Under the pieces are notes generated by a model. The model was given only the letters and a program-made list of their open reading frames with translations, did no database searches and was not told the origin of the DNA. The position numbers and the translations under genes were made by a program. Shown here in pieces: positions 1 through 7,719 of a stretch of 53,070 nt of DNA (positions within the stretch are counted from its first letter, which is position 1; the number at the start of each line of letters is the position of its first letter). The stretch is from contig CAYWTB010000026.1 of assembly GCA_964461135.1 (NCBI GenBank), positions 1 through 53,070 of the forward strand. The letters run 5' to 3'. This DNA comes from RQOF01 sp964461135 (GTDB lineage Bacteria > Calditrichota > Calditrichia > RBG-13-44-9).

Positions 1-3
1 TTT

Positions 4-357
4 CTAAGAATATAACAACTTTGATACATTATATCGTTTTTTGTGAATTAAGCAGGGTACCTGTTCTCTTATTAATTTATATGCAGTGACTGTTCCTTTT
101 CCGAAAATATTATCAGGAAAAGCCTCTTTGCCTCCAGGCTCCCGAAGTCTAAATTCCATGGCTTGTGCCGCAAATAAAAATTCTATGGTGACAACTTTAC
201 GACCATTCTCTAATATCTGGCGGGCTATTCGGGCGGTAATTGGCGCCATGCTAACATGATTTTCCTGATTTTCGCAGGTGGGGATGGAATCCACACTGGC
301 AGGATGCGCCAACGAAGTGATCGGACTGGCACTGGCAACTCCGAGAGAACATTTTAT
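4..357 (-). pseudogene. Histidine ammonia-lyase (HutH) C-terminal remnant
   Basis: The minus-strand frame encodes the end of an aromatic amino acid lyase: LAHPASVDSIPTCENQENH followed by VSMAP and an EFLFAAQAMEFR segment match the C-terminal third of HutH, which deaminates histidine to urocanate. HutH is about 500 residues and carries its MIO cofactor in the N-terminal half. Here only about 118 codons remain. An in-frame TAA at 358-360 lies just upstream, and the sfsA stop codon is at 377-379, so there is no room for the missing part. The similarity fades after REQVP; the last 15 or so codons do not look like HutH. I read this as a dead, 5'-truncated fragment. No start codon with a ribosome site is visible; the TTG at 310-312 is a poor candidate. 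Confidence 0.8.
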
Positions 358-376
358 TTAATCGGAACTAAGGATG

Positions 377-1075
377 TTACTTAAAAACAACGGGTAATTT
401 TTTATGAAGGTATATTTCCTTTGGAGAAACAACTGCCTGGTAAGCAAGAGCTTCCACACCAGATGTTACCGCCTCCCTAAGAAGTTTTCCGTATACCGGA
501 TCGATACAATCGGCAGGGGCGAAAAATTTTGCATCCTGACGCTGTACCACGAAAAAAATGACTGCTCGATCTCCTTCGGTCACAGCCCTTTTTAACTCCC
601 TTAAATGCTTTTGCCCGCGCTCTGTGACGGCATCCGGGAAAAGAGCATAGTCATCTTCTACCAGAGTTACGTTCTTTACTTCCACATAACATTTGCCATG
701 AGTCCCTTCTAACAGTAAGTCGATCCGGCTGTTCACTCCATACCTGATCTCAGGTCGAATAGTCGTATATCCCTGAAGTTCGGTGAGTACCCCGTTTTCT
801 ATCGCTTCCCGAACCAGCCTGTTTGGGTGCCCGGTATTGATACCAACCCACCCTCCATTTATCCGGATGAGTTCCCAGGTATATTTTAATTTTCTCCCCG
901 GATTATCACTTTGGGAAAGTATTACCGGACTTCCCGGCATCTGGCAACCCTTCATGCTGCCAGAGTTTGGTGTATGGGCCGTGACCGTGGAGCCATTTTC
1001 CAGTTCAATATCTGCCAGAAACCGTTTATAACGTTGAATAAGAGTACCGGAAACGAGGGGTGTAGTGAATTTCAT
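377..1075 (-). CDS. sfsA: SfsA family DNA/RNA nuclease-like protein
   Basis: A 232-residue protein matching the SfsA (sugar fermentation stimulation) family over its full normal length. Visible signatures are HTPNSGSMKGC near residue 34, NTGHPNRLV near 80, and the PD-(D/E)XK-like core SRIDLLLEG...CYVEVKN (residues about 115-135), followed by FPDAVTERGQKHL. The family consists of cytoplasmic proteins with an OB-like N-terminal half and a nuclease-fold C-terminal half; early work linked it to maltose gene activation, and its exact role is unsettled. The ATG at 1073-1075 has no strong Shine-Dalgarno sequence. The gene lies immediately upstream of the HutH remnant on the same strand. Confidence 0.93.
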   Translation of the reverse strand: MKFTTPLVSGTLIQRYKRFLADIELENGSTVTAHTPNSGSMKGCQMPGSPVILSQSDNPGRKLKYTWELIRINGGWVGINTGHPNRLVREAIENGVLTELQGYTTIRPEIRYGVNSRIDLLLEGTHGKCYVEVKNVTLVEDDYALFPDAVTERGQKHLRELKRAVTEGDRAVIFFVVQRQDAKFFAPADCIDPVYGKLLREAVTSGVEALAYQAVVSPKEIYLHKKLPVVFK

Positions 1076-1473
1076 ATATTATCTGATTGTTTCTAAGGTC
1101 CGGCTGCCGTTGAAATTCAGGGCAAAATGTATAAACCTGATTAATTGCTGTCCAAAACAATTTATATTTTGGACAAATTTTATTGTAATTATCAAAGTTA
1201 AGTGATCAACAATCTTTCATCCGGGTTGAACCCATTTTTTGACCCTCGCCCTACTCCCCCTCCCTAATGCTGTATTGACCGGGGACATGGGTAACACATT
1301 TCTTAAATTATACCACAAAACCACCAGGGGACTAAAAAGTCTGAAATTTAAAAAAAGAGAACCTTCAAATACATTTATTTTTGTCAAATCGGTCTTCAAT
1401 TTTACTCGTTATTAGTTCTGATTTTGCATCCCGTGGATTTTTGGTTGTGAATGAAAGAGATTAATTGAAAAGG
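1076..1473. other. Intergenic region, no gene recognised
   Basis: About 400 bases between sfsA and the next minus-strand gene. The centre (about 1230-1330) is less AT-rich than the rest and holds a short minus-strand open frame that looks like chance. The motif GGGGACATGGGTAACA at about 1281-1296 resembles sequence I associate with ends of some insertion sequences, but no transposase frame or inverted repeat could be found, so I do not call an element. Confidence 0.5.
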
Positions 1474-2430
1474 CTAATATAATTTTGCCAAATACCACCT
1501 TTGATCAACTTTTCTTAATTCCCAGGAAAACGGAAAAGATTCATTATTCCTTCCTGGATAATGAAAAATCCAATCTGCTAAAACTATTACTGAAGAACGG
1601 GATGGCAGGCAATAAAATTCCGGTTCATAAAATTCAATCTCAGAAGGATTCCGTTTGGTAACGGCTTCAACCAACTGTTTTACAGTACCTCTTGTTTCGT
1701 TATTCCCGGGTGTAAAAATGGTCTGTAAGAACATGGTATCCTGTTTCAGCCAGCTTATGGCGAAATCTTCCAGGAAAGCGTGGCAATTCCTTTCAATTCT
1801 AAACGGGCATTCTTCAACTGGCAATCCCATATCTTGCAACAGGGCACGACCGGAAAAGATGCCCGGCGTAGCGGCGAATATACTATCCGGTAAAGATGAT
1901 ACTAAAAGGCCGACTATCAGCGTGTTCTTCCGGCCGAAGTGAAGCTCAGGATTATCAATCCGGTAAATAATTTTTTGCAGGGGAGTTCCATTGACTGCAG
2001 GGATGATATCATCCGGCAATTTTAGGTGCTGCTGATTTAGAATGATTTGCCTGATGGCGGGAAGCGTTTGCAGTTTCAGAAAAAGAGTGGAAGTGGTGAA
2101 GTGACCATCTAAAATAAACTCGTTCCGGCACCACAGGTACCGGGCATTACCGGTCTTCAGCCATTCCCGGAGTTGAGGAGCGGACTCAGGCAGAATCCAC
2201 TTTCCCGGGATAAACGTGGTATCGGAAAATGACAATGAATTGGACCCATAATATTTCCACCCCGCTCTCAGTTGAAAAAAATCCAGATCCTTCTGATAAT
2301 GGCGGGTGCATTTTATTCCGCTTACAGGAATCCAGAAACAGCAAAAGAGAATCCACAGAACTGAGCGAGTTAACGCTCGATGCCGCTTCCCTGACGTTCC
2401 GTATTGATCGGGATCAGTGTTCTTTTTCAT
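1474..2430 (-). CDS. Secreted jelly-roll / NTF2-like two-domain protein
   Basis: A 318-residue protein with a long basic N-region (residues 1-21) and a hydrophobic stretch (about 22-38), so it is probably exported or membrane-anchored. Residues about 50-190 (GWKYY near 57-61, YLWCRNEF near 98-105, then RQIILNQQHL) resemble the galactose-binding jelly-roll used as an ectodomain in 7TMR-DISM sensors and in glycosidases. Residues about 215-318 look like an NTF2/SnoaL-like cone: a long helix, then strands ending WELRKVDQRWYLAKLY. I know no characterised protein with this pairing, and no catalytic residues are evident. The ATG at 2428-2430 has GAGG eight bases upstream and overlaps the Nudix gene by 17 bases, so the two are probably co-translated. 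Confidence 0.6.
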   Translation of the reverse strand: MKKNTDPDQYGTSGKRHRALTRSVLWILFCCFWIPVSGIKCTRHYQKDLDFFQLRAGWKYYGSNSLSFSDTTFIPGKWILPESAPQLREWLKTGNARYLWCRNEFILDGHFTTSTLFLKLQTLPAIRQIILNQQHLKLPDDIIPAVNGTPLQKIIYRIDNPELHFGRKNTLIVGLLVSSLPDSIFAATPGIFSGRALLQDMGLPVEECPFRIERNCHAFLEDFAISWLKQDTMFLQTIFTPGNNETRGTVKQLVEAVTKRNPSEIEFYEPEFYCLPSRSSVIVLADWIFHYPGRNNESFPFSWELRKVDQRWYLAKLY

Positions 2431-3094
2431 AAAAAATCCTCACCAAACGGTCAATTTTTAGCATAAAGAGCTCTTCATCAGAGACCCTCTTTTCATAATG
2501 GCCTCCCGCCGATTTCTTAATTAATCCCAGCTGCAAAGCTTTCTCTATAATAAGGGAAACAGAATTTGAAGGACTTCCCAGTTCTTCCAGGATTTTCTGA
2601 AGATCATTCCGTGATATGTCGTTTTTGAAAAAGGCAAGTAACCGGAATTTGAAGTTGAAATGGAACTGTAATTCTCTTCTGGCCCGTTCCAATAAATCCG
2701 CATGATCGAAGGCCAGATATGGAGGATGATTTAGTGGAAACCATTCTGTGGCGGCGGCATCATCATTTGCCAGTGCGGAACCGAAAGGCGGAGAAAGAAT
2801 GCTACAGAACAGATGACTGATGGTTCGGCCCCGGGGATCTCTGCCCGGCTGATCTGCAATCAGAAGCGGGAAAAGAGAGTTGACCGTGAGAGAAGTTTCT
2901 TCCAAGAGTTCCCTTCTGGCGGCCTCCGGTAGTGTCTCATCCCTTTCCACATATCCCCCCGGGAAGGCCCAGAAATCTTTGAAAGGAGGATTTCTCCTTC
3001 GAATCAACAGCATCTCCAGCCGTTCGTCAAGATAGCGGAGAAGAAGGATGTCCACCGTAACCATGGGTCGTGGATATTTATATTGATATGTCAT
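2414..3094 (-). CDS. Nudix hydrolase with C-terminal winged-helix domain
   Basis: A 226-residue protein. The Nudix box is clear at residues about 46-68: GYVERDE then RRELLEETSL, fitting GX5EX7REUXEEX(G/S)U with Ser for the usual final Gly. The preceding FWAFPGGYVE and RRRNPPFKDF are typical of ADP-ribose/NAD-linked Nudix proteins. The C-terminal 80 residues (FKFRLLAFFKNDISRNDLQ onward) form a helical winged-helix-like domain, the layout of NrtR-type regulators and of some plain hydrolases. The Nudix catalytic glutamates are intact, so hydrolase activity is likely; whether it also binds DNA is inference. The start has AAGG nine bases upstream. It leads a two-gene unit with the overlapping secreted protein. 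Confidence 0.88.
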   Translation of the reverse strand: MTYQYKYPRPMVTVDILLLRYLDERLEMLLIRRRNPPFKDFWAFPGGYVERDETLPEAARRELLEETSLTVNSLFPLLIADQPGRDPRGRTISHLFCSILSPPFGSALANDDAAATEWFPLNHPPYLAFDHADLLERARRELQFHFNFKFRLLAFFKNDISRNDLQKILEELGSPSNSVSLIIEKALQLGLIKKSAGGHYEKRVSDEELFMLKIDRLVRIFYEKEH

Positions 3095-3344
3095 GAAGTA
3101 ACCTTTTGCAAACAGTTTTAATATATAAACTTATATCATGTAAAGTTTATGGATTTTTAAAGAATTACCGGTTATGAGAATAAGTGAAGGGAGTAAAATA
3201 AATGTACGGTAAAGCATGAAACCTGCTAAAAATGCCCGAGGGAAATATCCAGGTAAAAAATTATAATTTACAGGATAAATTAGTTTAATGACTTTGATTT
3301 CAAATAGGCGGTTTTAATACCAAAACCACCTGTTGAAATTAATA

Positions 3345-4274
3345 TCAGTTCCACCGGGGAGTAATGATTTTGTCCCTCTGCAGGAAAAGAAAATGATCAA
3401 AATAATAATGAATGAGCAGGCAGGATAGAACCATACTGTAAAAGGCGAAAAAATGCTGATTTTGTGCAACATTTCCCAGGAAAATCATTGGAAATTCTCC
3501 ACCGTTGTTAAATACACCTGTTTTTGAAACAATGGTCAATACGGCAAAATAAGCGATTCCGGCCAACAATGTAAAGCCCAGGCAGAGACCTTACAATCTC
3601 CAGCCCTTCCTGGATAAGGACTTGACTATATCCGACCAGTTGAATCCCTTCTGAGCACGGAAACGGTTTAAATACGGAACAATTGCCCGGTATTGAAAAG
3701 AATGCCAGGTATTCAGCTCCTGAAAGGCCCCGTCGAGGTTTTTAAGTATGGGTGTAAAGAAAAAGAAAATAACCGACAGGCTGATAAGCAACGTTTTGGG
3801 ACCATGAAATTGTCCGTGTCTTGCTTCCCGGATGGTGCGAATTACGAATGCCGTCGCAAATGTTATAAATGCAATCCAAACGGGAAATGGAACTCAACTT
3901 TGCTTGAGGAATTCGGGGAACAGCAGTACACGGCCACTGGTAATAAAATCATTCCCGATCAATTTCGGAGTAGCAATAGGATAAAAAGCGGTCAGAAGAA
4001 TTCCGTAATCAATAAATCTTGAAGCTCTGGTTCAGCCCCTGGCATCTTTTTATGCGATATGCATTTGTGATATAAGCCACCTGATGGATAACATGAATGG
4101 ATGCCCAGAAGAAAAAGATGGTAACCAGAAGAGTAAGGTTAATAATCGCCAGAGTTAAAATGAGAGGGGGTAAAAGCAAGGCTCCCCAGGTGTAAAGCGG
4201 GTATTTTTCCCGAAAACGGGGCTCCATAAACGTCATGTATAGGTAGCGAACATGTAGGGTTCGCCGATAAGCAT
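3345..4274 (-). pseudogene. Polytopic His-rich membrane protein, frameshifted and stop-interrupted
   Basis: One coding sequence can be followed through four lesions. From the ATG at 4272-4274 the frame reads MLIGEPYMFATYT and hits TGA at 4233-4235. It continues in another frame (TFMEPRFREKYPLYTWGALL ... WASIHVIHQVAYITNAY) to about 4020, then returns to the first frame (SRFIDYGILLTAFYPIATP). After that an in-frame TGA at 3894-3896 and TAA at 3591-3593 interrupt it before the end at 3345. Every segment still reads as membrane protein, with conserved-looking histidines (HVIHQ, NTWHSFQY, HYYFDHF). Intact length would be about 310 residues and 7-8 membrane spans. I do not recognise a named family. 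It probably formed an operon with the small membrane protein ending at 4284, ten bases upstream. Confidence 0.75.
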
Positions 4275-4283
4275 GGTTACCGT

Positions 4284-4712
4284 TTAATCCACCAGGATAT
4301 TTTTGCCCATGAACAGGTAAGATAGAAGCGGGAAAATTACCAGAGAAATAGAAAGAGTGATAAACATCAGGTAATAGAAAGGACTCACCAGCCAGATACC
4401 CTGCCGGATAATTGCAGGTGTGGTGGTCTGAAGAACACCATCTGTAGCTGAAGATCCTGTTGCCAGGCGGAACATATTCAGAGTAAATCCACCGCCCTTA
4501 TTATGGCGCAAGGTGATATAATTAAGACCATAGATTGCAACCAGCAAAAGAAGAAGACTTACCAGGCCCAAAAACTGCGGGGAGGGAGAATTTTTCAGAA
4601 ACCAGGATAGTATTGAATGAAGAAAATACGAAGGGAAAATGAACCCCATTACCAGAAGACCGGTTATAAAGAATATCAGCCATTTTAAATATTTTGGAAA
4701 GGATGAGAACAT
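4284..4712 (-). CDS. Small membrane protein of unknown function
   Basis: A 142-residue protein with hydrophobic segments at residues about 9-31, 43-62 and 105-132, so probably three membrane spans. I do not recognise the family. An ATG 51 bases further upstream is open, but the ATG at 4710-4712 is preferred because AGGAG lies at 4723-4727, ten bases before it, and the first membrane span then starts near the N-terminus. The stop codon is ten bases before the ATG of the decayed membrane-protein gene, which suggests they were one transcription unit and that this gene may have lost its partner. Confidence 0.6.
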   Translation of the reverse strand: MFSSFPKYLKWLIFFITGLLVMGFIFPSYFLHSILSWFLKNSPSPQFLGLVSLLLLLVAIYGLNYITLRHNKGGGFTLNMFRLATGSSATDGVLQTTTPAIIRQGIWLVSPFYYLMFITLSISLVIFPLLSYLFMGKNILVD

Positions 4713-4941
4713 GACAGTAATTCTCCTGATATAGAGCCCTGCAGCAAATAATTCACATCGCATTTCAAAAATTAATTTGTGACAATATAAATTCCCAACC
4801 AGTTATATTCAATGGTAACCCTAGAAACTATCTTTAATATCAAACTGTGGTTTTAGAAATAATTCCTCGCCTTTTCCCCGGATTTAACTTCAGGCTGGAA
4901 TCAAATGAAGGTGGCTAATATAAAATAAAAAAATTTCTGTC

Positions 4942-6390
4942 TTATTTTTCAAGGTCGATAAAAACAAATCTGGTTCGGTGGTTGGACATTACCTTCAGCA
5001 TGTATATCTTCTTTTCCTGTTTTTGAGCTTCATCCAGGGTGGTTCTGGCCTGATCCATATTTTTGATGGTCTGTTGATTTATTTCCTGTATGATATCGCC
5101 AATCTCCAGTCCCCCGATTCCTGCGGGAGAAGCACGGTCTACCTGATAGACAAACACACCGGGGGTATTGAGAGCCAGCTTGTCTGCGTATAATATGTCA
5201 CGGGTGAGAGCCCTGATTTCAAATCCCAATGGTGGAACGGGATAGCTTTCCGCCAATCCGATTGCTTTGGGAGCTGCAGCAAGCTTTACTTTCCGACGGA
5301 GAATTTTTCCTTTTCGGTAAATATTCATGTTTACGGTGGTGCCGGGTGCCTGGGCCAATATGATATTGCGCAGCATGGCGGTTTCTTCATCATTTTCTAT
5401 GTTTAAAGTGGAGTCGTTTACCGATAATATAATATCACCGCTTTTCAAATTAGCTGCCTCTGCCGGAGATTGTGGAAAGACATTGTTTATAATAATTCCC
5501 CCTTCCTGCGGAACCTTCCAATAATCCCTCAATTCTTTGCTAAGAGCCTGCATTTCTATCCCCAGCCAGGATTTCTGGGCCCATTCATGTTCCTGCATGT
5601 TGGGTGGATTATTAATTAAGGTTACGAACCATTCCGAAGGAGCAATTTCCAGATAATTACGGTGAAAATCTTCAAAATCTTCCGGGCTCATAAATGAAAA
5701 ATCGAATGACTGGCGAATGGTTATTCCTATGGCCTGTCCGTGGGAATCCAATACCAGCCCGCCGGCACTGAGTGCAGGAGAATAATTGTTAACCAGAAAT
5801 TTCCTCTGTGGTGTTTCGACCACGGCATTAATAACAAGCGGAGTAAATAAAGGGGTGAAGTTATAATTCTGATTCAGGAGTTCAAGGACGAAGATGCTGT
5901 CGGCAATTTCCAGAAAGGTTATCTGCTGGAATTCTACCGATGGAAAAATAACATTGTCATTTTTATTATGGATCTTAATAAAAGCCACTTTGGCCTGGTC
6001 GTCTTTTCCCAGAAACAGAGCGGGGTATTCCTTGCCATTAAACAGCTTCACTTCAAAATCCGACGGCATGGCAGATAATAATGAACCGCCTGATGAAAGC
6101 ATATCCAGAGATACGGGATAAACGTCATTGCTCAGCATGACTAAGCCGGTGGAATCTACAATAATACCTATTCTGTAACGTTTCATCTTATCAAATGAAC
6201 CGATTTTTGCGTCGCTGGTAATATTCTGGTAATAACTGACCAGACAGACAGCCTCCCTGTTTTTCTGGTAAATTTCGCGACCGGAAGGCGATGCAAGAAC
6301 CGGCAGGGAGATCATGAAGATTATTATAATAAACAATGGTCTTTTCACGTGATTCTCTTTTAAGTAAATATTTTTCAAATGTAATGACAT
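4942..6390 (-). CDS. HtrA/DegP-like pseudoprotease with two PDZ domains
   Basis: A 482-residue exported protein built like HtrA: signal segment (about residues 16-34), trypsin-like domain (about 40-265), PDZ1 (about 275-375) and PDZ2 (about 388-478). All three catalytic positions are changed relative to the HtrA paralogue at 7720-9087. TNHHV has become LSNDV (His to Asp89), STDVAVLKL has become QAKVAFIKI (Asp to Lys134), and GNSGGPL has become LSAGGLV (Ser to Ala209, aligned from the right with one extra residue). PDZ carboxylate loops (WLGIEM, PLGFEI) and SGDIILSVND remain. It is therefore probably a non-proteolytic chaperone or adaptor in the periplasm. The ATG has AGGAA ten bases upstream; a GTG 42 bases downstream (Val15) would give a more usual signal peptide. 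Confidence 0.85.
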   Translation of the reverse strand: MSLHLKNIYLKENHVKRPLFIIIIFMISLPVLASPSGREIYQKNREAVCLVSYYQNITSDAKIGSFDKMKRYRIGIIVDSTGLVMLSNDVYPVSLDMLSSGGSLLSAMPSDFEVKLFNGKEYPALFLGKDDQAKVAFIKIHNKNDNVIFPSVEFQQITFLEIADSIFVLELLNQNYNFTPLFTPLVINAVVETPQRKFLVNNYSPALSAGGLVLDSHGQAIGITIRQSFDFSFMSPEDFEDFHRNYLEIAPSEWFVTLINNPPNMQEHEWAQKSWLGIEMQALSKELRDYWKVPQEGGIIINNVFPQSPAEAANLKSGDIILSVNDSTLNIENDEETAMLRNIILAQAPGTTVNMNIYRKGKILRRKVKLAAAPKAIGLAESYPVPPLGFEIRALTRDILYADKLALNTPGVFVYQVDRASPAGIGGLEIGDIIQEINQQTIKNMDQARTTLDEAQKQEKKIYMLKVMSNHRTRFVFIDLEK

Positions 6391-6519
6391 AAAGGCTATT
6401 CCTGAAATGGAATTTTTTTATAAATAAACACCTGCCCGTCGTTCTGGACTCCGGAAGGACAGTTTAACCTGCAACGTGACATGGTAATTTTTCATTCCAT
6501 AATTTCCAGCTACTGTTAA

Positions 6520-7686
6520 CTAATAAGTTGATTCTTTCAGTTTTCGCCCCGGTGAATCTGTTTTTACGATGGCGAATGCAATGCGACCAACCATGAGGTC
6601 ATCATCTGTGACCACATCCACCCTCTACTTCCCGGGCCGGATATTTCTTTTATAAGTGTAACCCCTGAATCCTCCCTTTCTTCCACCGGTCAGTTCATAA
6701 CCCAGCCGGTCCGTCTGCAGTCAACGATTGGCTTTTATATCCAGTTGCTGCCACACATGATTTATCTCTTTAGTCAGTTTAACCGGTGCAAATACGGCCG
6801 TAAAACAGTAAACCGAATCTCTTGATACATAATGAAAGGGATTCTCCGATTTTTTCCAGAATTTATACCATGGCGGATTTTCATAGCTGAGAACATAATC
6901 ACTATCCAGTCTCTCTACATGATGAAAAATCCCACCGAATTTAAGTGATAAGGAGACCGGAGGAATCCAGTTGAGAAAATAGAATAGATTAATCATCATA
7001 AAGAGAGCTAAAATAAGACTTCCGATTCGGACCAGCTGCGGTTTACTGAGAAGGAGCAATTTACGATAAAAAAAATAAAGATATTCTGCAATTAGTCCCA
7101 GGCTCAGGAAACCACTAAAGAAAAAAATAAACCGGTTCATGATTTTAAACAGCACCGGAATAAAAAAAATCAGGAATGAGTAGATGACCAGGAAATAGAG
7201 GATGAACTGGAGATAAATATTTGTTAAGCGCTTTTCCAGAATTTCATTGGCGAATAACAGTACGATCAGTATTACCAGGAAGAGCCAGTTTTTAGTTACC
7301 GACGCACTTTGAAAATAAAAAACAACATAACTGCTGAACAGCCCTCCCAGGAGAAATTGTATTCCCAGTGGATACCAGTCACTGAACCGCAGAATGAATG
7401 GTTTATTTATAATATTGTTTTCTACCAGATTGACCATCATAATGGAAAAACCCAGAAGAACTATGTAGCCCAGAAGAATCAGATTATCGGACATGCGGTC
7501 TATTCGCGTGAGGGTTATACTGTCCCACACGAATCCACCTAGAAAGGAAAGAACAGGGATGAATTTCTCAAATGTACGGTAGAACTGCTTTATGCTGTTT
7601 ACCGGAGCCTTCAGCAAGGCGATTTCCATATTAATAAATGATATGATTCCGTGCCGGTTTTGATTTATGTACCATTTAGCATCCAA
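6520..7686 (-). pseudogene. DUF2914 membrane protein broken at two Trp codons
   Basis: The first 321 codons are open (to TGA at 6721-6723) and encode a protein with about eight membrane spans and the start of a DUF2914 domain: GIFHHVERL, then YCFTAVFAPVKL and HVWQQLD. Downstream the same frame continues with the rest of the domain: TDRLGYELTGGRKGGFRGY, YKRNIRPGK, a TAG at 6625-6627, then RVDVVTDDDLMVGRIAFAIV, ending at TAG 6520-6522. In this family the two interrupted positions are tryptophan (W.xTDR and PG.WRV), so TGG became TGA and TAG. Neighbouring genes use TGA and TAG as ordinary stops, so reassignment is unlikely. The start is uncertain: TTG at 7684-7686 or ATG at 7627-7629, neither with a good ribosome site. 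Confidence 0.85.
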
Positions 7687-7719
7687 ATCCGGCGCTGTCT
7701 TACGAATATACCGCCGGTT

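Noticed and set aside
1275..1310. GGGGACATGGGTAACA motif resembling some insertion-sequence ends
   Set aside because: No transposase frame, no matching inverted repeat and no target duplication within the window; resemblance is from memory only.
3894..3896. In-frame TGA as a possible selenocysteine codon
   Set aside because: The same gene has a TAA and two frameshifts; no SECIS-like hairpin was seen and no selenocysteine genes are in the window.
6625..6723. Stop-codon reassignment (TGA/TAG read as Trp)
   Set aside because: Many intact genes here use TGG for Trp and end at TGA or TAG.
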